Positions 1 to 8,646 of a DNA stretch of 64,000 bases are shown here, piece after piece. The position numbers were made by a program, and so were the translations under genes. The DNA lies in assembly GCA_036502405.1 (NCBI GenBank), contig DASXYP010000024.1:28353-92352 (forward strand). The letters run 5' to 3'. The notes under the pieces were generated by a model. It searched no databases. It worked only from the letters and a program-made list of their open reading frames with translations, and was not told the DNA's origin. Origin of the DNA: Chersky-806 sp036502405 (GTDB taxonomy: Bacteria; Actinomycetota; Acidimicrobiia; IMCC26256; JAENVU01). Every line of letters starts with the position of its first letter. Within the stretch, counting starts at the first letter, position 1.

Positions 1-199
1 GGCGCTGAGCCCCGAGGAACAGCGCAAGCGGGCCGAGGAGCAGGCCGCGGCGCGGAACCAGGCCGCCGCCGACCAGGCCGCCCGGGAGGCGCGCCTCGCC
101 GAGGCCAAGAAGGACAAGACGGAACCGCCGCGGGTCGAGGACCCGACGGTCGACGCGGAAGCCGCCCGCACCGAGGTGCAGGAGAGCGACCGTGGCTGA
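1..199 (+). CDS. rpsB: 30S ribosomal protein S2, C-terminal end (partial)
   Basis: The frame is open from the window edge to a TGA at 197-199 and encodes about 65 residues rich in Ala, Glu, Lys and Gln, with no folded-domain motif. Such charged tails are common on actinobacterial S2, and rpsB precedes tsf in most bacteria. The identification therefore rests mainly on its position, 8 bp overlapping the tsf start, because the conserved S2 body lies outside the window. The overlap implies translational coupling with tsf. Confidence 0.75.
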   Translation, partial: ALSPEEQRKRAEEQAAARNQAAADQAAREARLAEAKKDKTEPPRVEDPTVDAEAARTEVQESDRG

Positions 200-1034
200 G
201 GTCTCCGCGAAGGACGTCGCCGCGCTGCGCAAGGTCACCGGCGCCGGGATGATGGACTGCAAGAAGGCGCTCCAGGAGACCGACGGCGACCAGGAGGCCG
301 CGGTCGACTGGCTGCGCAAGCAGGGCCTCGGTGCGTCGAAGCGCGCCGGCCGCAGTGCGGAGCAGGGGACGGTGGACGTCGTCCTCGAGGGCAACGTCGC
401 CGCGCTCGTCGAGCTGACCTGCGAGACGGACTTCGTGGCCAAGGGCTCGGACTTCGTCGCCACCGTCGCGGCCTTGGCGAAGCAGGTCGCCGAGAACGGC
501 GACGAGAACCTGTCCGACCAGCCCTTCGAGGGCTCGACCGTGGGTGACACCATCGCGCTGCTCGTCGCCAAGTTGGGCGAGAAGATCGAGCTCGGCCGGG
601 TGGTCCGCTACGAGACCACGGACGGCGTGCTCGACGGGTACAAGCACATCCAGAACGAGCGGGGGACGATCGGCGTCCTCGTCGAGCTCGGCGGGGTCGA
701 CGCCTCGGACCCGAAGGCCAGCGAGCTGGCCCACGACCTGGCGCTGCACATCGCCAGCGCCGCGCCCCGGTACGTCCGGCGCGAGGACGTGTCCGCGGAC
801 GCGATCGAGAAGGAGCGCGAGGTGCTCACCGAGCTCACGCGCAACGAGGGGAAGCCCGAGGCGGCGATCGGCAAGATCGTGGAGGGCCGCCTCAACGGGT
901 TCTACAAGGACTACGTGCTGCTCGAGCAGGGTTTCGTGCGGGACCCCAAGGTGACGGTGGGCTCGCTCGTCGAGAGCCTGGCCCCCGGTGCGTCCGTCCG
1001 ACGGTTCACCCGGGTCAAGGTGGGCGAGGAATAG
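192..1034 (+). CDS. tsf: Translation elongation factor Ts
   Basis: EF-Ts is the guanine-nucleotide exchange factor for EF-Tu. The 280-residue product has the N-terminal UBA-like helical domain (residues about 5-45, with LRKVTGAGMMDCKKAL), followed by the diagnostic TDFVAK motif near residue 80 that contacts EF-Tu. The dimerisation domain extends to the C terminus. Length is usual for the family. The GTG start overlaps the end of rpsB by 8 bp. The next gene, pyrH, is separated by about 170 bp of repeat-rich sequence. Confidence 0.97.
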   Translation: MAEVSAKDVAALRKVTGAGMMDCKKALQETDGDQEAAVDWLRKQGLGASKRAGRSAEQGTVDVVLEGNVAALVELTCETDFVAKGSDFVATVAALAKQVAENGDENLSDQPFEGSTVGDTIALLVAKLGEKIELGRVVRYETTDGVLDGYKHIQNERGTIGVLVELGGVDASDPKASELAHDLALHIASAAPRYVRREDVSADAIEKEREVLTELTRNEGKPEAAIGKIVEGRLNGFYKDYVLLEQGFVRDPKVTVGSLVESLAPGASVRRFTRVKVGEE

Positions 1035-1070
1035 GGTCGCTCTGGACGCCAAGGTGGGAGCGGAGCACAT

Positions 1071-1194
1071 GAGCGAGCCCCGAGCGACCCGCGGAGTCCG
1101 CCAGATTGCGAGCGTGGCCCGAGCGGCCCGGCGGCGCAGCCGCCAGGAGCGGGAGCGGAAGAGCGAGCCCCGAGCGACCCGCGGAGTCCGTCAG
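1071..1194 (+). repeat. Two 34-bp direct repeats between tsf and pyrH
   Basis: Copies at 1071-1104 and 1161-1194 begin GAGCGAGCCCCGAGCGACCC and differ at one base (C versus T at position 31). The intervening sequence carries related GAGCGGGAGCGG-type runs. Similar runs occur at other operon boundaries in this window (about 22.3, 30.25 and 56.7 kb), so this looks like a dispersed intergenic repeat rather than coding sequence. An open frame passing through it encodes only a repetitive Arg/Glu peptide. Confidence 0.8.
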
Positions 1195-1205
1195 GAGCGG
1201 AGCAG

Positions 1206-1943
1206 ATGAGCGAGAGCCGGTTCCGCCGAGTGATCCTGAAGCTCTCCGGTGAGGCGTTCGCCGACACGAGCATCTCGTTCGGGATCGATGCCGCGGTGGT
1301 CCAGCGGATCGCCGAGGAGGTGGCCGAGGCGCGCGCCGAGCTCGGCGTCGAGATCGCGATCGTCGTGGGCGGCGGCAACATCTTCCGGGGCATGGTCGGC
1401 GCGACCCGCGGCATGGACCGGGCGCGGGCCGACTACATGGGCATGCTGGCCACGGTCATCAACGCGCTGGCGCTGCAGGACGCGCTCGAGGGCGTCGGTC
1501 AGCCGACCCGGGTCCAGACCGCGATCACGATGGCTCAGATCGCCGAGCCGTACATCCCGCTGCGCGCGACCCGGCACCTCGAGAAGGGCCGGGTCGTGGT
1601 CTTCGCCGCCGGCACCGGGAACCCCTACTTCACGACCGACACCACCGCCGCGCTGCGCGGCGCCGAGATCGGGGCCGAGGCGATCCTCAAGGGCACGCAC
1701 TCCGGGGTGGACGGGGTCTACAGCGCCGACCCCCGGCTCGACCCGAGCGCGGTGAAGCTCACCGAGATCAGCCACTTCGAGGTGCTCAACCGCGGCCTCA
1801 AGGTGATGGACTCCACCGCGATCACGTTCTGCATGGACAACAAGCTGCCCATCATCGTGTTCGACGTGACCGCGCCCGGGAACATCCGCCGGGCGCTGCT
1901 CGGCGAGGCGATCGGCACGCTCGTGAGCTCGAGGGAGGGATAG
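1206..1943 (+). CDS. pyrH: UMP kinase
   Basis: PyrH phosphorylates UMP to UDP with ATP in pyrimidine nucleotide synthesis. The 245-residue protein is an amino-acid-kinase fold: N-terminal VILKLSGEAF, the glycine-rich VGGGNIFRG near residue 58, and a C-terminal region with TDTTAALRGAEIGAEAILKGT and NIRRALLGEAIGT. It is followed after 3 bp by frr, the usual pyrH-frr pair. Its own upstream region is the 34-bp direct-repeat block. The 3' end contains GAGGGAGG, which serves as the ribosome-binding site of frr. Confidence 0.97.
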   Translation: MSESRFRRVILKLSGEAFADTSISFGIDAAVVQRIAEEVAEARAELGVEIAIVVGGGNIFRGMVGATRGMDRARADYMGMLATVINALALQDALEGVGQPTRVQTAITMAQIAEPYIPLRATRHLEKGRVVVFAAGTGNPYFTTDTTAALRGAEIGAEAILKGTHSGVDGVYSADPRLDPSAVKLTEISHFEVLNRGLKVMDSTAITFCMDNKLPIIVFDVTAPGNIRRALLGEAIGTLVSSREG

Positions 1944-1946
1944 GTC

Positions 1947-2510
1947 GTGGCCACTGCCAAGGAGATCACCGCCGAGACCCGGCAGCGGATGAAGAAGGCC
2001 GTGAGCCACCTGCGCGAGGAGTTCGGCGGCATCCGCACCGGCCGGGCGAGCCCGGCCCAGGTCGAGAAGCTGATGGTCGACTACTACGGCGCCCAGACGC
2101 CCCTGCAGCAGCTCGCCGGGTTCAGCGTCCCCGAGGCCCGGGTCCTCGTCGTCCAGCCCTACGACAAGGGCGCGATGAAGTCGATCGAGAAGGCCATCCA
2201 GACGAGCGACCTCGGGATCAACCCGAGCAACGACGGCCAGGTGATCCGCCTGACGTTCCCGCAGCTGACCGAGGAGCGCCGCAAGGACCTGGTGAAGGTG
2301 GTGAAGACCCGGGCCGAGGACGGCAGGGTCGCGGTGAGGAACGTGCGCAGGGATGCCCGCAAGGAGCTCGAGGCCCTCGAGAAGGCCGGCGAGATCTCCC
2401 GGGACGAGCTGGATCGGGTCGAGAAGGACCTCGAGAAGGCCGTCGCCGAGGTCATCGCCGAGATCGACGAGATGGTCACCCACAAGGAGCGCGAGCTGCT
2501 CGAGGTCTAG
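1947..2510 (+). CDS. frr: Ribosome recycling factor
   Basis: RRF splits the post-termination ribosome together with EF-G. The 187-residue length is typical. The N-terminal helix contains MKKAVSHLREEFGGIRTGRASP, where the RTGRAS segment is diagnostic, and the middle contains INPSNDGQVIRLTFPQLTEERRKDLVK. The GTG start lies 8 nt after a GAGGGAGG Shine-Dalgarno located inside the end of pyrH. Confidence 0.97.
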   Translation: MATAKEITAETRQRMKKAVSHLREEFGGIRTGRASPAQVEKLMVDYYGAQTPLQQLAGFSVPEARVLVVQPYDKGAMKSIEKAIQTSDLGINPSNDGQVIRLTFPQLTEERRKDLVKVVKTRAEDGRVAVRNVRRDARKELEALEKAGEISRDELDRVEKDLEKAVAEVIAEIDEMVTHKERELLEV

Positions 2511-2539
2511 CCTTGACCGCGGGCCACCCGGAGGATGCC

Positions 2540-4294
2540 GTGACCGACCGTCGCGACGAGGAATTGGACGAGGGCAAGGCGGCCGAGCCCGCCGCACCGG
2601 GCCGCGCCACGCCCGAAGGGGTCCGGATCCTCGGCGCCGAGGAGGCCCAGGCCGCGCTCGATGCCGGCACCGTCGGCCGCCGGCTGGGCGACCAGGACAC
2701 CCGCTACGGCGACGTCCCCGCGCGGCCCGACCCGGCCATCCGACCCTCGGTCCGCTTCCCCCGCTCCGCCGACGAGCCGGCGCCCGACGTCGTGCCCCGC
2801 GCCAGCGCGGCTGACGACGAGGACGGGCGGGACGACGCTTACGCGTACGGCGACGACGACGACGGGAGCGACCGGGCGATCTCCTTGCTCGAGGACTCCG
2901 ACCCGACGCTGGTCGAGGGCGTCCCGACCGCCGGGTCCGGCTCGGCCGACGCGCCCGTCGAGCCTGACCCCGACCTCGACGACGACCTGGTGCTGCGCAT
3001 CGACGAGCTCGCGGACGACGAGCCCGAGCCCGACGCGGACGAGACGCCGGCCGGCGACGACGAAGAGGTCGTGGTCGAGGTGCCGGAGGGCGAGGTCCCG
3101 TCGGCCACGCTGCCGCACTGGACCGAGCCGCCGACCGGCGAGATGCCGTTGCTCCTGCCCGAGGCCGAGCCGGTGGACCTCACCGGGGAGGAGAGCCTCG
3201 ACGCGTACACGGCCGCCGCGAGCACCGCGACCGGCCCCCGCTTCCTGACCGGGGTCGGGGACTGGGCCCAGGAGGAGTACGAGTCGATCGACGCGCTCGG
3301 CGACGACACCACGAACGTCGGTGCGCTCGCGGCGGCGCCCGAGGACGACGACACCGCGTTCGACCGCGAGGTCGCGGCTCGACGCCGGATCCGGCCCCGC
3401 ACCGAAGCCGGCGCCCGGGCGTCCGCCGGCGGGGCTGCGGCGCGACGGGCGACGCGCCCGCCCGACGCGGAGCTCGTGGTGCCCGGCACCGAGCCGGATC
3501 TCACGACGCGTGTGATCACCGGGGTCGGCATCGCGGTGCTGGCGCTGATCTGCCTCAAGCTCGGCCGCGACGCCACGATGGTGCTCGCCACCGCGATCGT
3601 CGGGCTCGCGTCGCTCGAGCTGTTCCAGGGACTCCAGCGTCGGGGCTTCCGACCCGCGACGATCCTCGCGGTCCTCGGCTCGATCGCGATCGTCCCGATC
3701 GCGTTCAACCGGGGCGAGTTCGCGTTCCCGTTCACGCTCGCGATCGTGACGGTGTTCGCCCTGCTCTGGTACCTGTTCCAGGTGGTGCGGGCCCGCCCCG
3801 TCGTCAACGTCGCGGTGACGGTGATGGGCTTCGTCTACGTCGGCGTCCTCGGCGGCTTCGCCGGGCTGCTCCTCAGCTACCAGAACGGCGTGGGGCTGAT
3901 CCTCGGCGTGGTGCTCTGCGTCGTGGGCTACGACGTGTTCGGCTACCTGGTCGGCTCGCAGCTGGGCAAGCGACGCCTCGTCCCCGACATCTCGCCGAAC
4001 AAGACGATCGAGGGCCTCGTCGGCGGGATGATCGCGTCGGTGCTGGTCGCGGTGGTCATCGTGAAGCAGATCACACCGTGGGGTGACCTCACCGACGCGC
4101 TGGCTCTCGGCCTGACCGTCGCGGTGATGGCGCCGCTCGGCGACCTCTGCGAGTCGATGATCAAGCGGGACCTGGGCGTGAAGGACTTCGGCACGCTGCT
4201 CCCGGGCCACGGCGGGATCCTGGACCGGTTCGACGCGATCCTGTTCTGCCTGCCCGCGGTCTACTACCTCGCTCGCGCGCTGACGATCGGCTGA
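2540..4294 (+). CDS. cdsA: Phosphatidate cytidylyltransferase with long acidic N-terminal extension
   Basis: CdsA makes CDP-diacylglycerol from phosphatidate and CTP in the membrane. The C-terminal half (from about residue 320) has several hydrophobic segments and ends with the family signature around KRDLGVKDFGTLLPGHGG followed by DRFD. The first roughly 310 residues are Asp/Glu/Pro-rich and look disordered, so the 584-residue protein is about twice the usual bacterial size. I chose GTG at 2540 because GGAGG at 2530-2534 is correctly spaced; a TTG at 2513 is an alternative. The stop overlaps the dxr start (ATGA), indicating coupling. Confidence 0.93.
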   Translation: MTDRRDEELDEGKAAEPAAPGRATPEGVRILGAEEAQAALDAGTVGRRLGDQDTRYGDVPARPDPAIRPSVRFPRSADEPAPDVVPRASAADDEDGRDDAYAYGDDDDGSDRAISLLEDSDPTLVEGVPTAGSGSADAPVEPDPDLDDDLVLRIDELADDEPEPDADETPAGDDEEVVVEVPEGEVPSATLPHWTEPPTGEMPLLLPEAEPVDLTGEESLDAYTAAASTATGPRFLTGVGDWAQEEYESIDALGDDTTNVGALAAAPEDDDTAFDREVAARRRIRPRTEAGARASAGGAAARRATRPPDAELVVPGTEPDLTTRVITGVGIAVLALICLKLGRDATMVLATAIVGLASLELFQGLQRRGFRPATILAVLGSIAIVPIAFNRGEFAFPFTLAIVTVFALLWYLFQVVRARPVVNVAVTVMGFVYVGVLGGFAGLLLSYQNGVGLILGVVLCVVGYDVFGYLVGSQLGKRRLVPDISPNKTIEGLVGGMIASVLVAVVIVKQITPWGDLTDALALGLTVAVMAPLGDLCESMIKRDLGVKDFGTLLPGHGGILDRFDAILFCLPAVYYLARALTIG

Positions 4295-5412
4295 TGTCCC
4301 CGCCCATCAACGTCGTCCTCCTGGGGTCGACGGGGTCGGTCGGGACGCAGGCGATCGACGTCATCCGGGACCACCCGGAGGACTACCGCGTCGTCGGTCT
4401 CGCCGCGGGTCGCAACGGAGCCGCGCTCGCGGCCCAGGCCGAGCTGCTCGGCGTCCCCGCGAACCGCGCCCTGCTCGCGGGCGAGGCGCCCGAGGTGCTC
4501 GCCGACCTCGCGGCGCTGCCCGAAGCGGACGTGGTCCTCAACGCCGTCGTCGGCTTCGCCGGGCTGCCGGCCACGCTCGCCGCGCTCGAGCACGGCAAGC
4601 GGCTCGCGCTCGCGAACAAGGAGAGCCTCATCGCGGGCGGACCCGTGGTCGCGAAGGCGCGCGTCGCCGGGGGTGGCGAGATCGTGCCCGTCGACTCCGA
4701 GCACTCGGCCGTGTACCAGGCCCTGCGCGCCGGCACCGCGGACGAGGTCGCAAAGGTGGTGCTCACCGCCAGCGGGGGACCGTTCCGGGGCCGGACCCGC
4801 GCGGAGCTCGCGCAGGTGACCGTGGCCGACGCCCTCAAGCACCCGACCTGGAGCATGGGCCCCAAGATCACCGTGGACTCGTCGACCCTGATCAACAAGG
4901 GCCTCGAGGTGATCGAGGCGCACGAGCTGTTCGGCGTCGACTTCGACCGGATCGAGGTCGTGGTGCACCCGCAGTCGGTGGTGCACGGGATGGTCGAGTT
5001 CCGCGACGGCGCCACCATCGCCCAGCTCTCGATGCCCGACATGAAGCTGCCCATCGGCCTGGCGCTCGGCGCGCCGGCGCGCCTGGACCAGCCCTTCGGA
5101 GCCCTCGACTGGTCGACCCTCGGCGCGCTCACCTTCGAGCCGCCGGACCTCGAGGCGTTCCCCGGCCTCCGTCTCGCCTACGCGGCCGGCCGCGCCGGGG
5201 GCGGGGCGCCGGCGGTGCTCAGCGGGGCCAACGAGGTCGCCGTGGAGGCGTTCCTGGCCGGGGCGATCCCGTGGCTCGGGATCGCCGAGACCGTGGACGA
5301 GGTCCTCCAGGCCGGGACCGGGAACGTCGATGACGTCTCGGACGTTCTGGAGACGGACCGGGTCGCGCGCGAGCGCGCCCGGCGTGTCATCGCCAGCCGA
5401 GCCGCCGCATGA
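4294..5412 (+). CDS. dxr: 1-deoxy-D-xylulose 5-phosphate reductoisomerase
   Basis: DXR (IspC) converts DXP to MEP with NADPH, the committed step of the MEP isoprenoid pathway. The 372-residue product shows the N-terminal NADPH loop LGSTGSVGTQAID, the ANKESLIAGG motif near residue 107, the acidic substrate/metal site EHSAVYQAL, the SGGPFRG loop and HPTWSMGPKITVDSSTLINK. The ATG overlaps the cdsA stop by 4 bp. rseP follows at 8 bp and ispG, another MEP-pathway gene, lies just downstream. Confidence 0.97.
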   Translation: MSPPINVVLLGSTGSVGTQAIDVIRDHPEDYRVVGLAAGRNGAALAAQAELLGVPANRALLAGEAPEVLADLAALPEADVVLNAVVGFAGLPATLAALEHGKRLALANKESLIAGGPVVAKARVAGGGEIVPVDSEHSAVYQALRAGTADEVAKVVLTASGGPFRGRTRAELAQVTVADALKHPTWSMGPKITVDSSTLINKGLEVIEAHELFGVDFDRIEVVVHPQSVVHGMVEFRDGATIAQLSMPDMKLPIGLALGAPARLDQPFGALDWSTLGALTFEPPDLEAFPGLRLAYAAGRAGGGAPAVLSGANEVAVEAFLAGAIPWLGIAETVDEVLQAGTGNVDDVSDVLETDRVARERARRVIASRAAA

Positions 5413-5419
5413 GGTCCCT

Positions 5420-6634
5420 GTGAAAGATCCGCTCGACGACTCCCCCCCGGTCGAGACCAAGAAGGCCGTCACCGGCATCGCCATCGGGCTCGTGGGGCTC
5501 GCGCTGCTCGTGCTCGCCCGGCCGTCGGCCTGGGTGACGATCTCGATCATCGTCGGCCTGATCCTCACGATCATGCTGCACGAGGCCGGGCACATGATCA
5601 TGGCGAAGCGGTCGGGGATGAAGGTGACGGAGTTCTTCGTCGGCTTCGGCCCGCGGCTCTGGTCGTTCCGCAACGGCGAGACCGAGTACGGCGTGAAGGC
5701 GATCCCGGCCGGTGGCTACGTCCGCATCATCGGGATGAGCAACGTCGAGGAGATCGACCCCGAGGACGAGCCCCGCGCGTATCGCAACGCGAGCACGAGC
5801 AAGAAGCTCAAGACGATCCTCGCGGGCATCACCGTCAACCTGCTGATCGCGTACATCCTCTTCTTCATCGTCATCGTGGGCAACGGCGAGTTCAAGCCCG
5901 GCACCGCGGTCGACCAGGTCCAGCGCAAGAGCCCCGCGGCGGCCGCGGGCCTGAAGCGCGGCGACAAGATCGTGGCGATCAACGGGGTGCGGATCAAGAG
6001 CTGGGACGACCTCGGCACGAACGTGCGGCCGAACGCGGGCAAGGAGATCGACGTCACCGTCCGGCGCCACGGACAGCTGGTCGCGGTGACCGCGAAGCCG
6101 GAGAACGTCGGTGGCGAGGGCAAGCTCGGCGTGTACCCGAACAGCATCCGCCAGACCTACTCGGTGTTCGAGGCGGTGCCCCAGAGCTTCAACTGGATGT
6201 GGCGGGCCACCACCGCGACCGTCGGCGGCCTCGCGAAGGTGTTCTCGCCGTCCGGGGTCGAGAAGTACGGCAAGACGGTGACCGCGCCGGGCTCGAAGGG
6301 CTCGTTCAGCAACGAGCAGCGCCCCCGCTCGATCGTCGGCATCGTCGCCGACGGCGGCAGCATCGTCGGCGGCAGCGTCTGGGTCCTGCTCGTCCTGCTC
6401 GCGACGATCAACCTGTTCCTCGCCCTGTTCAACCTCATCCCGCTGCTGCCGTTCGACGGCGGCCACGCGGCGGTGGCGATCTACGAGTACTTCGCGTCCA
6501 AGGTCACCGGCCGCCACGTCCAGGTGGACTACAAGCGACTGATGCCGATCACCGCCGCGGTGCTCGTGGTGGTGCTGGCGCTGGGCCTGTCGACGATGTA
6601 CCTGGATGTGCGCCAGATCTTCACAGGAACGTGA
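5420..6634 (+). CDS. rseP: Site-2 intramembrane metalloprotease (RseP/Rip1 family)
   Basis: This membrane-embedded zinc protease cleaves anti-sigma factors or other membrane substrates. In its 404 residues I see the HEAGH zinc motif inside the first hydrophobic stretch (about residue 55), a PDZ domain around residues 155-230 (PAAAAGLKRGDKIVAINGV), and the third zinc ligand motif NLIPLLPFDGGH near residue 340, flanked by membrane segments. GTG at 5420 is preceded by GAGG 5 nt upstream. The order dxr-rseP-ispG matches the rip1 neighbourhood of mycobacteria. Confidence 0.94.
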   Translation: MKDPLDDSPPVETKKAVTGIAIGLVGLALLVLARPSAWVTISIIVGLILTIMLHEAGHMIMAKRSGMKVTEFFVGFGPRLWSFRNGETEYGVKAIPAGGYVRIIGMSNVEEIDPEDEPRAYRNASTSKKLKTILAGITVNLLIAYILFFIVIVGNGEFKPGTAVDQVQRKSPAAAAGLKRGDKIVAINGVRIKSWDDLGTNVRPNAGKEIDVTVRRHGQLVAVTAKPENVGGEGKLGVYPNSIRQTYSVFEAVPQSFNWMWRATTATVGGLAKVFSPSGVEKYGKTVTAPGSKGSFSNEQRPRSIVGIVADGGSIVGGSVWVLLVLLATINLFLALFNLIPLLPFDGGHAAVAIYEYFASKVTGRHVQVDYKRLMPITAAVLVVVLALGLSTMYLDVRQIFTGT

Positions 6635-6677
6635 CCCGATCGGGCCACCGGCGGGGAGCCGGGGCTCGTTGACGGCT

Positions 6678-6692
6678 TAGGCTGAGGGCATG
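6678..6692 (+). promoter_or_regulatory. Likely leaderless promoter of ispG
   Basis: TAGGCT at 6678-6683 is a TANNNT -10 hexamer ending exactly 6 nt before the ATG at 6690. Transcription would then begin at or next to the start codon. The only purine-rich run (GAGGG) touches the ATG too closely to work as a Shine-Dalgarno. I see no good -35. Confidence 0.55.
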
Positions 6693-7940
6693 CACGAGCG
6701 CCGTCCGACCCGGCAGGTCCTCGTCGGTCGCCCTCCGGGGCCGTCCGTCGCCGTGGGGGGCGACGCGCCGGTCTCGGTCCAGTCGATGACCACCACGAAG
6801 ACCGCGGATGTCGACGCGACGCTCGCCCAGATCTACGCGCTCGCCTCGGCGGGCTGCGACATCGTGCGCTGCACGTGCAACGAGGAGGCCGCGGCCGAGG
6901 GCCTCGCCCAGATCGTCCCGCGCTCGCCGGTGCCGATCATCGCGGACATCCACTTCCAGTACCGGCTCGCGCTCGCGGCGATGGAAGCGGGCGTCCAGGG
7001 GCTGCGGCTCAACCCGGGCAACATCCGCAAGGCGGAGCACATCAAGGTCGTCGCCCGCGAGGCCAAGGACCGCGGCCTGCCGATCCGCATCGGCGTGAAC
7101 GCCGGCAGCCTGGACCCGGACATCGCCGAACGCTTCGGCGGCGCGACCCCCGAGGCGCTCGTCGCGTCGGCCGAGCGGGAGCTCGCGTACTTCCGCGAGG
7201 TCGACTTCGAGGACTGCAAGATCTCGGTCAAGGCGAGCAACGTGGCGACGATGATCGACGCGTACCGGCTCCTTTCCGAGACCGTCGACTTCCCGCTGCA
7301 CCTGGGCGTCACCGAGGCGGGCCCGCCGCCCGCGGGCCTGGTGAAGTCGACCGCCGGGATCGGCACGCTCCTGAGCGAGGGCATCGGCGACACGATCCGC
7401 TACTCGCTGACCGCAGACCCGGTGGAGGAGGCGCGCGCCGGCCGCACGCTGCTCGAGGCGCTGGGGCTGCGCGAGCGCAAGGGTCTCGACCTCATCGCGT
7501 GCCCGAGCTGCGGCCGGGCCGAGGTCGACGTCATCCAGGTGGCGAACGCCGCGCAGGCGGCGCTGACGGACCGCGACATCCCATTGCAGGTCGCGGTGAT
7601 GGGATGCGTGGTGAACGGCCCCGGCGAGGCGCGCGAGGCGGACCTCGGGATCGCCGCCGGCCGCGGGCGCGGCCACCTGTTCGTGAAGGGCAAGGTGGTC
7701 CGGGTCGTGCCCGAGGCGGAGATGGTCGACGCGCTGGTGGCCGAGGCCGAGCGGATCATGGAGGACGGCATCGACGCGGTCCTGGCCTCGGCCGACGCGG
7801 GTGCCGAGGCGGAGGCGGCGGCGGCGCGCGCCGAGCTGCTCGCCGAGCAGGGCGGAGATGTGAACCACGCCGGCGAGAAGATCGACCGCATCCGCGAGGT
7901 CACCGAACCGGAATCGACGCCCGTGGAGCTCAGGCAGTAG
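6690..7940 (+). CDS. ispG: 4-hydroxy-3-methylbut-2-en-1-yl diphosphate synthase (flavodoxin)
   Basis: IspG (GcpE) converts MEcPP to HMBPP using a 4Fe-4S cluster. The TIM-barrel half contains VQSMTTTKTADVDAT and LRLNPGNI. The cluster ligands are in IACPSCGR and MGCVVNGPGEA, placed as in the family. The 416-residue protein runs about 40-50 residues past the usual C terminus with an Ala/Glu-rich tail of unknown role. It is separated from rseP by 55 bp that holds its own likely promoter. Confidence 0.96.
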   Translation: MHERRPTRQVLVGRPPGPSVAVGGDAPVSVQSMTTTKTADVDATLAQIYALASAGCDIVRCTCNEEAAAEGLAQIVPRSPVPIIADIHFQYRLALAAMEAGVQGLRLNPGNIRKAEHIKVVAREAKDRGLPIRIGVNAGSLDPDIAERFGGATPEALVASAERELAYFREVDFEDCKISVKASNVATMIDAYRLLSETVDFPLHLGVTEAGPPPAGLVKSTAGIGTLLSEGIGDTIRYSLTADPVEEARAGRTLLEALGLRERKGLDLIACPSCGRAEVDVIQVANAAQAALTDRDIPLQVAVMGCVVNGPGEAREADLGIAAGRGRGHLFVKGKVVRVVPEAEMVDALVAEAERIMEDGIDAVLASADAGAEAEAAAARAELLAEQGGDVNHAGEKIDRIREVTEPESTPVELRQ

Positions 7941-7944
7941 GCAG

Positions 7945-8646
7945 ATGCCGCGCCGAGCCCGCGGCGACGGGCTGATCCCGGACTTCCTGTGGCCGATCGT
8001 CGGGTGGGTCATCGGTGCGCTCGTCCTGGTCGTCGCGCTCCTGGGCGCGCTGACCCGGGGCACGTCGGGGGCATGGTCGGTCGAGCGACCCGTCATGGAC
8101 TGGCTGCGCGGCGCCGACCTCCCGGACGCGCTGGTGCACTTCGGGCTGGCGATCGGCTCGCCGGCGTTCTTCGCGGCGCTCGTCACCCTCCTCGCGATCT
8201 GGGCGGTCGCGCGACGGAACTGGCCCGCGCTCATCGCGCTCGCGACGGTGCCCGGGACGGTCCTCATCGTCGAGGCGGTGCTGAAGCCGGTCGTCGACCG
8301 GCACTACGTGTGGGGCGGAAGCGCGCTGTACTACCCGTCGGGCACCGCGGCCGGCGTGGCGGCCTGGACGACGCTCACGTGGATCTTCGCGGTCCCGTTC
8401 GTGCGCCGCCCCGGGCTGCGACTGGCCCTGGCCCTCGCGCTCGGCGCGCTCGCCACCCTGACCGCGGTGTCGGTCGTGGCCGCGGCGAAGCACTACCCCC
8501 TCGACGCGATCGGGGGCGCCGCCACGGGGATGGCGGTGGTGCTCGCGTGCGCGGCCCTGATCGACCGGGCGACGCGCGTGCACGATCGCTCCGGGGCTTC
8601 GGCGCCAGTGGATCCCGACACGGTGCCGGAGGTCACCCGCGGTTGA
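7945..8646 (+). CDS. PAP2-superfamily membrane protein with altered catalytic motif
   Basis: A 233-residue polytopic protein with about five hydrophobic segments. It aligns with the PAP2 acid-phosphatase fold: motif 1 resembles LKPVVDRHY, motif 2 reads YPSGT (residues 130-134) where the family has PSGH, and motif 3 reads KHYPLDAIGG, retaining His and Asp. PAP2 enzymes dephosphorylate lipid phosphates such as undecaprenyl diphosphate. The Thr at the usual His position makes activity uncertain. It starts 4 bp after ispG, and its 3' end overlaps the convergent gatD by 14 bp. Confidence 0.75.
   Translation: MPRRARGDGLIPDFLWPIVGWVIGALVLVVALLGALTRGTSGAWSVERPVMDWLRGADLPDALVHFGLAIGSPAFFAALVTLLAIWAVARRNWPALIALATVPGTVLIVEAVLKPVVDRHYVWGGSALYYPSGTAAGVAAWTTLTWIFAVPFVRRPGLRLALALALGALATLTAVSVVAAAKHYPLDAIGGAATGMAVVLACAALIDRATRVHDRSGASAPVDPDTVPEVTRG

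Noticed and set aside
988..1209. A 73-codon frame through the tsf-pyrH spacer encoding repeated SEPRATRGVRQ
   Set aside because: It is produced by the 34-bp direct repeats, has no ribosome-binding site and resembles no protein; the repeat explains it.
2507..4210. Long minus-strand open frame opposite cdsA
   Set aside because: The composition is the complementary shadow of a GC-rich gene (Asp/His/Arg-rich), and the plus strand has clear CdsA motifs.
6669..6683. TTGACG followed by TAGGCT as a conventional -35/-10 pair before ispG
   Set aside because: The two hexamers are only 3 bp apart; only the TAGGCT can be a -10 here.
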